From: Dactylosporangium sp. AC04546
GTDB lineage: Bacteria > Actinomycetota > Actinomycetes > Mycobacteriales > Micromonosporaceae
DNA length: 64,000 nt
Assembly: GCF_022095675.1 (NCBI RefSeq)
Contig: NZ_JAHYSG010000034.1
Span: 41,121-105,120, forward strand
Direction of reading: 5' to 3'
Of the stretch, positions 57,706 through 64,000 are shown piece by piece. How positions within the stretch are numbered: the stretch's first letter is position 1; every line of letters begins with the position of its first letter. Made by a program: the position numbers and the translations under genes. Below the pieces are notes generated by a model. The model searched no databases. It was not told the origin of the DNA and saw only the letters and a program-made list of their open reading frames with translations.

Positions 57706-58957
57706 CGACCTCCGCGAGCGCGTCGCAACCGAGCTCGAACGCACCCGCTGCCGCTCCGCCGTGCTCACCGACGCCGTGGACGACGACGACCTGGTCCGGC
57801 AGCACTCGCCGCTCATGTCGCCGCTCGTGTGGGACCTCGCCCACATCGGCAACCAGGAAGAGCTGTGGCTGGTCCGTGACGTCGGCGGCCGCGACCCGGT
57901 CCGCCAGGACATCGACCACCTCTACGACGCGTTCAGGCACGCCCGCCGCGACCGGCCGGCACTGCCGCTGCTCGGCCCCGCGGAAGCCCGCGCCTACGTC
58001 GCCACCGTGCGCGACAAGGCCCTCGACGTGCTCGACCGGGTGCGGCTCGAGGGGCGCCGGCTCACCACCGACGCGTTCGCGTTCGGCATGATCGTCCAGC
58101 ACGAACAGCAGCACGACGAGACAATGCTCGCCACGCACCAGCTGCGGGTCGGCCCGGCGGTACTGTCGGCTCCCCCGCCGCCCGCTCCGGTCGTGCCGAT
58201 CCCGGCCTCGGCCGAGGTCCACGTGCCCGCCGGGTCGTTCGCCATGGGCACGTCCACGGAGGCGTGGGCACTGGACAACGAGCGTCCATCGCACGACGTC
58301 CATGTCGGCGACTACTTCATCGACGCGGCGCCGGTGACGAACGGCGCATATGCCGCGTATCTCGACAGCGTTCCGGGTGCCGAACCGCCGCTGCACTGGA
58401 CGCGGGACTCCTCCGGCTGGTTCGCCACGTCGTTCGGCCACACCGCCCCGATCGTGCCCGACGCGCCCGTCGTCCACGTCTCCTGGCACGAGGCCACCGC
58501 CTACGCCGCCTGGGCCGGCCGCCGGCTGCCCACCGAGGCCGAGTGGGAGAAGGCCGCCCGCTGGGACCCGGCCACCGGCCGCTCCCGCCGCTACCCGTGG
58601 GGCGACGAGGACCCCGACCCGTCGCGCGCGAACCTCGGCCAGCGCCACCTGGGCCCCGCCCCGGTCGGCGCCTACCCCGCCGGCGCCTCGCCCCTCGGCG
58701 TCCACCAGCTCATCGGCGACGTCTGGGAGTGGGTCTCCAGCGACTTCGCCGCCTACCCGGGCTTCACCGCTTTCCCGTACCGCGAGTACTCCGAGGTCTT
58801 CTTCGGCCCCGAATACAAGGTGCTGCGCGGTGGCTCCTTCGGCACCGACGCCGCCGCCTGCCGCGGTACCTTCCGCAACTGGGACTATCCCATCCGACGG
58901 CAGATCTTCAGCGGCTTCCGGACCGCCCGCGACCCACGCCCCGGGGAGCTCGCCTGA
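57698..58957 (+). CDS. egtB: Ergothioneine biosynthesis sulfoxide synthase EgtB
   Basis: 419 residues; ATG overlaps the egtA stop by 8 bp with GGGAG upstream. The DinB-like N-terminal domain has the iron-binding HxxxE pattern (LAHIGNQEE, HEQQHDET) and the C-terminal formylglycine-generating-enzyme-like domain has VPAGSFAMGT, RLPTEAEWEKAARW and RGGSF. It joins hercynine with gamma-glutamylcysteine using O2. Confidence 0.95.
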   Translation: MADDLRERVATELERTRCRSAVLTDAVDDDDLVRQHSPLMSPLVWDLAHIGNQEELWLVRDVGGRDPVRQDIDHLYDAFRHARRDRPALPLLGPAEARAYVATVRDKALDVLDRVRLEGRRLTTDAFAFGMIVQHEQQHDETMLATHQLRVGPAVLSAPPPPAPVVPIPASAEVHVPAGSFAMGTSTEAWALDNERPSHDVHVGDYFIDAAPVTNGAYAAYLDSVPGAEPPLHWTRDSSGWFATSFGHTAPIVPDAPVVHVSWHEATAYAAWAGRRLPTEAEWEKAARWDPATGRSRRYPWGDEDPDPSRANLGQRHLGPAPVGAYPAGASPLGVHQLIGDVWEWVSSDFAAYPGFTAFPYREYSEVFFGPEYKVLRGGSFGTDAAACRGTFRNWDYPIRRQIFSGFRTARDPRPGELA

Positions 58958-59685
58958 TGTGCCGGCATCTGGCGTACCTCGGACCACCCGTCCCGCTCGC
59001 CGGCCCGCTGTTCGACGCCCCGCACTCGCTCTCGCAGCAGTCGTGGGCCCCGAGGGACATGCGGGGCGGCGGCACCATCAACGCCGACGGCTTCGGGATC
59101 GGCTGGTACACCGACGGCACCCCGGTCCGCTACCGGCGCGACCGTCCACTCTGGAGCGACGCCGACCTGCCGGCGATGGCCGCGTCGATCCACTCCGGCG
59201 CCTTCCTGGCCGCCATCCGCTCCGCCACCGTCGGCATGCCCGTCACCGAGGCCGCCGCCGCCCCTTTTGCCGGCGACGGCTGGTTCTTCAGCCACAACGG
59301 CAAGGTGCTCGGCTGGCCGGACAGCGTCGCCCAGCTGGCGCTCCCGCCGCTGCTCACCCTCGAAGCACCGACCGACAGCGCCCTGCTCTGGGCACTGCTG
59401 CGGACCCGGCTCCGCACCGGCATGGCACCCGGCGACGCCCTGCTCGACGTCGTCGCCCTCGTCTCCGCCGCGGCCCCCGGCTCCCGCCTCAACCTCCTGC
59501 TCACCGACGGCACCACCATCGCCGCCACCACCTGCGGCCACTCGCTGTCGGTGAAGGCCGAACCCGGCCGCGTCCTCGTCGCCTCCGAACCGCTCGACCC
59601 GTCCCCCGCCTGGCAACCAGTTCCCGACGGCACCCTGCTCACGGCCACGGCCACCACCGTCAACCTGAGGAGTGTTGAATCGTGA
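58957..59685 (+). CDS. egtC: Ergothioneine biosynthesis amidohydrolase EgtC
   Basis: 242 residues; ATG overlaps the egtB stop by 1 bp (TGATG). Class II glutamine amidotransferase fold with catalytic Cys2 (MCRHLAYLG), GFGIGWY and FSHNGKVLGW. It removes the glutamate from the EgtB product. Confidence 0.95.
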   Translation: MCRHLAYLGPPVPLAGPLFDAPHSLSQQSWAPRDMRGGGTINADGFGIGWYTDGTPVRYRRDRPLWSDADLPAMAASIHSGAFLAAIRSATVGMPVTEAAAAPFAGDGWFFSHNGKVLGWPDSVAQLALPPLLTLEAPTDSALLWALLRTRLRTGMAPGDALLDVVALVSAAAPGSRLNLLLTDGTTIAATTCGHSLSVKAEPGRVLVASEPLDPSPAWQPVPDGTLLTATATTVNLRSVES

Positions 59686-60659
59686 CACTGCACGATGCCG
59701 ATCTCGACGTGTACCTCCACGACAGCGACCGGATCGCCGCCCTGCGCGCGGACGCCCGCGCCGGCCTCACCTCCACGCCGAAGTGGCTGCCTCCGAAGTA
59801 CTTCTACGACGCCCGCGGCAGCGAGCTCTTCGAGCAGATCACCCGCCTGCCCGAGTACTACCCGACCAGAGCCGAACGCTCCATCCTCGACACCCGGGCG
59901 GCATCGATCGCCACCATCACGGGGGCGAAGACGCTGGTCGAACTGGGCTCCGGCTCGTCGGAGAAGACCCGCCTGCTGCTGGACGCCCTGCGCGAGCACG
60001 GCACGCTGGGCGCCTTCATCCCGCTGGACGTCTCCGCCGTGGCCCTGCGCGAGGCGGTGACGGCCCTCCACCACGACTATCCCGACCTGCACGTCCGCGG
60101 CGTGGTGGCCGACTTCGTCGAACACCTGGACCTGCTCCCCCACGCTGGGGGCCGCCTGGTCGCGTTCCTGGGCGGCACGATCGGCAACTTCACACCGCAG
60201 GACCGCGCACCGTTCCTGTCGGACCTACGGGCCCAGCTCGACACCGGCGAATGGTTCCTGCTGGGCGCCGACCTGGTGAAGGACCCGGCGGTCCTGGTAC
60301 CGGCCTACGACGACGCGCAGGGCGTGACGGCCGAGTTCAACCGCAACGTCCTACGGGTCCTGAACGCGTCACTGGACGCCGACTTCGACCCGTCGTCCTT
60401 CACCCACGTCGCCCTCTGGGACCCGGACCGGGAGTGGATCGAGATGCGCCTCCGCTCGACCCGCGCCCAGACGGTCCGCCTGCCCGCGCTGGACCTCGCC
60501 GTCCGGTTCGCCGAGGGCGAGGAGATGCGCACGGAGGTCTCGGCCAAGTTCCGCCCGGAGGGCCTGCGGCAGGAGCTTGCCGAGGCGGGCTTCAGCCTCC
60601 GCCACTGGTGGACGGACGACGCGGCCCGCTTCGGAGTGGCCCTGGCCACGGCCGCCTGA
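59682..60659 (+). CDS. egtD: L-histidine N(alpha)-methyltransferase EgtD
   Basis: 325 residues; GTG overlaps the egtC stop by 4 bp. YFYDARGSELFEQITRLPEYYPTRAE is the histidine-binding N-terminal part and LVELGSGSSEKTRLLLDAL the SAM site. It trimethylates histidine to hercynine. Ends the operon; no egtE (the PLP lyase) follows, so the last step must be encoded elsewhere or run on another lyase. Confidence 0.95.
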   Translation: MTLHDADLDVYLHDSDRIAALRADARAGLTSTPKWLPPKYFYDARGSELFEQITRLPEYYPTRAERSILDTRAASIATITGAKTLVELGSGSSEKTRLLLDALREHGTLGAFIPLDVSAVALREAVTALHHDYPDLHVRGVVADFVEHLDLLPHAGGRLVAFLGGTIGNFTPQDRAPFLSDLRAQLDTGEWFLLGADLVKDPAVLVPAYDDAQGVTAEFNRNVLRVLNASLDADFDPSSFTHVALWDPDREWIEMRLRSTRAQTVRLPALDLAVRFAEGEEMRTEVSAKFRPEGLRQELAEAGFSLRHWWTDDAARFGVALATAA

Positions 60660-60968
60660 CTTCGCCCCCTGCCGGCCAGGACCCCTGCTGGCCAAGGCCC
60701 CTGGTTGTCGGGGCTCGGCCCACGGCCGCCTGACTCGTCGGGGCCTGGCCACGGCGTATCGCTTGACGCGGCCTCGAGCGGCCGGCGTGCGTTCCGTGAG
60801 CACGCCGGCCGCGTCGGCCGTCCACGACTCCGTCGGCCGCGTCGGCCGTCGCCTACCCACAGCGCGAGCAGGGCCACTCGACATTCGGTGAAGCCGTCCG
60901 GCACACCCATCGGTGGCCGCGATCATTGCGAGGACCTTGAAGACGAGCCGCAGGAGGGCGTGGGAGCC
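60660..60968. other. Gap after egtD without a gene
   Basis: About 309 bp with no convincing coding frame. It has a 15-bp direct repeat of the egtD tail (CACGGCCGCCTGACT at 60647-60661 and 60721-60735) and the hairpin at 60778-60812. In the PadR frame an open run continues past that gene's stop but has no start or family match. Confidence 0.6.
60778..60812 (+). terminator. Hairpin terminator after egtABCD
   Basis: A 13-bp perfect stem (60778-60790 with 60800-60812; core GGCCGGCGTGC) around a 9-nt loop, 118 bp past egtD. It can also serve the PadR gene from the other side. No U-tract. Confidence 0.65.
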
Positions 60969-61289
60969 TCAGCCGGCGCGGGCCCGAAGGCGCTCCTCGG
61001 CGGCGGCCGCGTTCTGCCGCTGCCGATCGGCGTCAGCGGCGAGCGCATCGGCCCCGGCATCGGTCAGCCGGTAGTACCGCCGATTCCGCCCGTCGACCAC
61101 CTCACTGCGCTCCGGCTCGACGAGCCCTTCGGCCACGAGCCGCTCCAGCGCCGCGTACAACGTCCCGGCCGGCAGCACGACCCGCCCCCGCGAGAGCTCC
61201 GTCACCTCCTGCACCACGGCGTACCCATGCAGCGCCCGCCCCGCCAGCGCCACAAGAATCAAAAAGGTCGGCTCCCGCATCGGAGTCAT
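60969..61289 (-). CDS. PadR family transcriptional regulator
   Basis: 106 residues from ATG at 61289. REPTFLILVALAGRALHGYAVVQEVTELSRGRVVLPAGTLYAALERL is the PadR winged helix. No second domain. PadR regulators often control neighbouring exporters; none is adjacent here, so the target is unknown. Confidence 0.85.
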   Translation of the reverse strand: MTPMREPTFLILVALAGRALHGYAVVQEVTELSRGRVVLPAGTLYAALERLVAEGLVEPERSEVVDGRNRRYYRLTDAGADALAADADRQRQNAAAAEERLRARAG

Positions 61290-61647
61290 GCCGACCAACG
61301 TAGAAACGCCCTCTGTACCCGTCAAGAACACCTTTCCCGCCGCCACCGCCGTTGCGTCCGGCACCACTCCCGGTAAGCCGTCCTAGGAAGCTAGGTTAAT
61401 ACTTCGGGCCGGGCTCCATCGATGGCGAGCGCTGCGTCGGGCCGGCCGGTGCTGTCGCGATCCGCCTGGTGGACCACGCGGATCGCCGTCCATCGACTTC
61501 ACCCGCCGGCTGCACCGGACCGACCCCGCCGACCATGGTCTTCACCCCGCTGGCCGGGCCGGACCGGCCCCACCGCCATGGTCGGCACCGTCAGTTCGCG
61601 GTGTCGACCATCACGCGTGGCCAGGCCGGCGTCCGGTCGGTCGCTGG
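61290..61647. other. Gap upstream of PadR, with palindromes
   Basis: 358 bp without a convincing gene. It contains CCTAG-N4-CTAGG (61382-61395) near the expected PadR promoter, the inverted repeat GCCGACCATGG / CCATGGTCGGC (61528-61538 with 61576-61586) and inside it GGGCCGG-A-CCGGCCC (61556-61570). Confidence 0.55.
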
Positions 61648-62349
61648 CTACGCGGGTTGCGCCGGCTGCTCCTGCGTCCCGTGGCTTCGGAGGATGGCCA
61701 GCGCCACCAGGAACAGCACCACCGCGTTCAGGCAGTGCCAGAGGAAGTGGGTGCCGACGGGCACGGCGTCGCATAACGGAGCGTCCACTGTGCGCAGCGT
61801 CAGCGACACCGTGAACACGCCGCCCGCCAGCAGCAGCGTTCTGGCCGGAGCGCGCCAGTCTGGTGCCGCCGGCGCCGGGGGTCTGCGCAGGGCAGCCAGG
61901 CCGAAGGCCGGGAGGGCCAGCAGCGCCGGCAAGTAGCCGCCCAGCGACGCCCGTTCACCCGCCAGCGTGAACAGCGCGGCATTGATCGCCACCGTGGCCA
62001 CGACGAAGGCCGGGGCGGCCAGCCAGGCCCGCGACCAGCGGACCCGCCAGCGCCAGTGCACCAGAACCACCATCGCGACCAGGATGAAGACCAGGATCGA
62101 CAGGCTGTCGAGGGCGGCCGTCGGGGACGTCGCCGCCATGTGGAACGTCCAGCTGCAGACGCCGACCAGCGCGATCAGCGCCGGCGGGAGCCAGAGGCTC
62201 AGCGGGGGACGGGACGATCGCCGGCCGAGCATGACGAACAACACTGCGGCGGCGACCAGGAACGCCGCGTTGCTCAGGGCGTTGAGCGGCTCGTTCCAGA
62301 GGCCGGGCGCGGTGCGTTCGCAGTAGCCGTCGACGTACACGGCCCGCAT
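61648..62349 (-). CDS. Ceramidase-family membrane protein
   Basis: 233 residues from ATG at 62349. YCERTAPGLWNEPLNALSNAAFLVAA is the first ceramidase motif (E, EP and SN), SWTFHMAATSPTAALDSL holds Ser/His/Asp ligands and GTHFLWHCLNAVV the C-terminal His pair; about seven membrane segments. This is the CREST/alkaline ceramidase type fold, a zinc hydrolase of lipid amides. Actual substrate unknown. Confidence 0.8.
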   Translation of the reverse strand: MRAVYVDGYCERTAPGLWNEPLNALSNAAFLVAAAVLFVMLGRRSSRPPLSLWLPPALIALVGVCSWTFHMAATSPTAALDSLSILVFILVAMVVLVHWRWRVRWSRAWLAAPAFVVATVAINAALFTLAGERASLGGYLPALLALPAFGLAALRRPPAPAAPDWRAPARTLLLAGGVFTVSLTLRTVDAPLCDAVPVGTHFLWHCLNAVVLFLVALAILRSHGTQEQPAQPA

Positions 62350-62448
62350 TCTGCACCAGAGGTACGACAGAAATCTGAACGTCAGGCAACGCCACACCGT
62401 GCCTGGGGTGGTGCGTGCCCGGGAGATCCATCGGGTACACAATGGTGC

Positions 62449-64000
62449 ATGACCGCCGCGCCCTCCCTCCTCGCCGACCGCTATCGACTCATGGAGCAGC
62501 TCGGCGTCGGCGGGATGGGCCGCGTGTGGCGAGCCAGGGACGAGACGCTGCACCGGGACGTCGCGGTCAAGCAGATCGTCCTGCCGCCTGAGCTGCTCGA
62601 CGACGCCCGGGACGTGGCGATGGAGCGCACGCTGCGCGAGGCGCGGGCGGCGGCGCGGCTCAGCCACCCCAATGTGGTACGGGTCTATGATGTGCTGGCG
62701 GCGGAGGGTCAGCCGTGGCTCGTGATGGAGTATGTGCCGTCCCGCTCGCTCGACCAGGTCATCCGCGGCGACGGGCCGCTCGAGCCGAAGCGGGTCGCGG
62801 AGATCGGCCTCGCCGTCCTCGACGCGCTGCAGGCCGCCCACCGCGCGGGCGTCGACCACCGGGACATCAAGCCGGGCAACGTGCTCCTCGCCGACGACGG
62901 CCGGGTCGTGCTGACGGACTTCGGCATCGCGCGGGTCGAGGGCGAAGGGCACGTGACGCGGACGGGGCTGGTGCTCGGCTCGCCGGAGTACATCGCGCCG
63001 GAGCGGGCCCGTGAGGGCATCGCCGGGCCGGCGAGCGATCTGTGGTCGCTGGGGGCGACGCTGTACGCGGCGGTCGAGGGCCGCTCGCCGTTCGGCCGCC
63101 GCTCCGCGATGGAGACGTTGACCGCGCTCGCCTCGGAGGAGGCGGACCCTCCGCAACGGGCCGGAGAGATGGCGCCGGTACTGCGGGCGCTGCTGCGCAA
63201 GGACCCCCGCGTACGGGCAGGCTTCGCCGAGACGGGCCAGCTGCTGCGGGCGGCGGTGACCGCGAAGCCGGCACGCAAACGCCGATCGTGGCTGCCGAGC
63301 TGGGGCCGGTCGGCGGGGTCGGCTGCGGATTCGGCTCCCGGGCCGGGGTCGCCGGGGTCGGCGGTGCCGAGGTCGGCAGGTGCCGGGGCGGCAGGTGCGG
63401 GGTCTGCGGCGGGTTCAGCCGCGGCTGGGGCGGCTTCGGCGCCGGGAGTGCCCGCGCAGCGGCGGGCGGCCGAGGGGGCGAGCCGGTCCGAGGCGGCTGT
63501 GGGGTTCGCGGCGGCGCCGGCTCCGGTGACGAAGGTCGAGCCGGTCACGAAGGTTGAGCCGGTGGCCCGTGGGCGGGCTGCTGCTCCTTCCCCGGCTTCC
63601 ACGGCGCGAGACATCGAGTCGACACTGGTCGATGCATCGGCTCAGGCCGCCGCGGAAGCCGAGCGGGCCGCGGAGGCCGAGAGGATCGCGGAGGCCGAGA
63701 GGATCGCGGAGGCCGAGAGGATCGCGGAGGCCGAGAGGATCGCGGAGGGCGAGAGAGCCGCGGAGGCTGAGAGGGCGGCGGAGGCTGCGCGGCTTGCGGA
63801 AGAAGCCGAACGCACCGCCGAAGCCGAGAGAATCGCCGAGGCAGAGCGAGCCGCGGAAGCTGAGCGAATTGCGGAAGCCGAACGCGCCGCGGAAGCTGCA
63901 CGGCTGGCCGAAGAAGCCGAACGCGCCGCCGAGGCCGAGAGAATCGCCGAGGCAGAGCGAGCCGCGGAAGCTGAGCGAATTGCGGAAGCCGAACGCGCCG
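62449..64000 (+). CDS. Serine/threonine protein kinase with AEAER repeat region, 3' end outside window
   Basis: At least 517 residues; the frame stays open at the window edge. Kinase domain (about 12-270) has all catalytic motifs: LGVGGMGRVW (G loop, 19-28), VAVKQI (Lys41), E64, HRDIKPGN (Asp139), DFG (157-159) and APE (183-185). The sequence is of the bacterial Hanks type. A basic patch (KPARKRRSW) and an Ala/Gly/Pro-rich linker follow, then from about residue 395 an AEAER repeat that should form a long charged helix. No membrane helix is seen yet; it may come after the window. Confidence 0.9.
   Translation, partial: MTAAPSLLADRYRLMEQLGVGGMGRVWRARDETLHRDVAVKQIVLPPELLDDARDVAMERTLREARAAARLSHPNVVRVYDVLAAEGQPWLVMEYVPSRSLDQVIRGDGPLEPKRVAEIGLAVLDALQAAHRAGVDHRDIKPGNVLLADDGRVVLTDFGIARVEGEGHVTRTGLVLGSPEYIAPERAREGIAGPASDLWSLGATLYAAVEGRSPFGRRSAMETLTALASEEADPPQRAGEMAPVLRALLRKDPRVRAGFAETGQLLRAAVTAKPARKRRSWLPSWGRSAGSAADSAPGPGSPGSAVPRSAGAGAAGAGSAAGSAAAGAASAPGVPAQRRAAEGASRSEAAVGFAAAPAPVTKVEPVTKVEPVARGRAAAPSPASTARDIESTLVDASAQAAAEAERAAEAERIAEAERIAEAERIAEAERIAEGERAAEAERAAEAARLAEEAERTAEAERIAEAERAAEAERIAEAERAAEAARLAEEAERAAEAERIAEAERAAEAERIAEAERA
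63647..64000 (+). repeat. AEAER coding repeat array in the kinase gene
   Basis: Tandem 18-bp units (GCCGAGAGGATCGCGGAG type) encode AERIAE hexapeptides. A higher-order unit of 111 bp (37 codons) starts at 63790 and again at 63901. It continues beyond the window. Confidence 0.85.

Noticed and set aside
63647..64000. Repeat array as CRISPR or mobile element
   Set aside because: Repeats are contiguous, in frame and encode a helical protein region; no cas or transposase genes are near.
1..64000. Mobile elements, att sites, rRNA, tRNA and origins
   Set aside because: I looked for transposase and integrase motifs, long terminal repeats and cloverleaf-like sequences and found none that hold.

Overview
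The window is a high-GC actinobacterial chromosome segment of about 64 kb. It shows frequent GTG starts, 4-bp stop/start overlaps, a SigE-family sigma factor, an AfsR/SARP-type giant regulator, ergothioneine genes and secreted glycoside hydrolases with CBM2 and F5/8-type C modules. This content fits a filamentous soil or plant-associated actinomycete, most likely Micromonosporales (Dactylosporangium, Actinoplanes or a relative); the genus is an inference. I saw no rRNA, tRNA, transposase, integrase, phage gene or CRISPR array. Coding density is high and nearly all the gaps hold perfect inverted repeats that act as terminators or operators.

Layout. 1-6150: the tail of a desaturase, a DUF3291 protein, a small unknown, a lipoprotein serine hydrolase, a DUF1508-like protein, a PhoD phosphatase, a VOC protein and a secreted ricin-like protein. 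6237-17634: zwf with a U-tract terminator; a membrane-anchored Hsp70-like protein; a TetR/SRPBCC pair sharing an operator embedded in their overlap; a coiled-coil protein; a SARP-ATPase-LuxR regulator followed by an FAD oxidoreductase with an 11-bp-period direct repeat between them; and a delta-9-type desaturase. 17622-21208: a PNPOx-like protein, an Mth938-like protein, phospholipase C and a P-loop kinase-like protein. 21214-27295: a polysaccharide locus with a LacI regulator, a DUF1996 protein translationally coupled to a GH16 enzyme bearing three F5/8 modules, three GAGCGCTC operators upstream, and a GH12-CBM2 endoglucanase. 27394-28926: a CehA/McbA-type PHP hydrolase.

29049-36517 (minus strand) is the most unusual region. 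Four overlapping genes encode two membrane-anchored STAND/NB-ARC-like ATPases with helical-repeat tails, a CHAT caspase-like protease with an intact His/Cys dyad, and an alpha/beta hydrolase. This looks like a sensor-protease-effector signalling or conflict module.

36657-53120: a DUF885 peptidase, a degenerate reading frame, an ABC-2 exporter (ATPase plus two permeases), a CE1758/CE1759 flavoprotein pair, a MerR-SigE-membrane protein-GNAT operon divergent from an MFS exporter across a palindromic operator, gnd, a TetR regulator, a GNAT protein, and a sulfotransferase-LCP-serine hydrolase group. 53175-62349: a DUF3307 protein; a TetR-controlled operon (membrane protein, DCC thiol oxidoreductase, TetR) with twin CTTGAAC-type operators; a Thg1-like 3'-5' polymerase with a HAD-like protein; the egtABCD ergothioneine operon; a PadR regulator; and a ceramidase-family membrane protein. 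62449-64000: the start of a Ser/Thr kinase whose C-terminal part is an AEAER repeat that runs off the window.

How the genes work together: zwf and gnd (about 40 kb apart) supply NADPH, egtABCD makes a thiol antioxidant, and the LacI/GH16/GH12 group attacks plant beta-glucans. Several regulator genes lie next to palindromes that are probably their own operators. The STAND-CHAT operon is the best candidate for an undescribed system.
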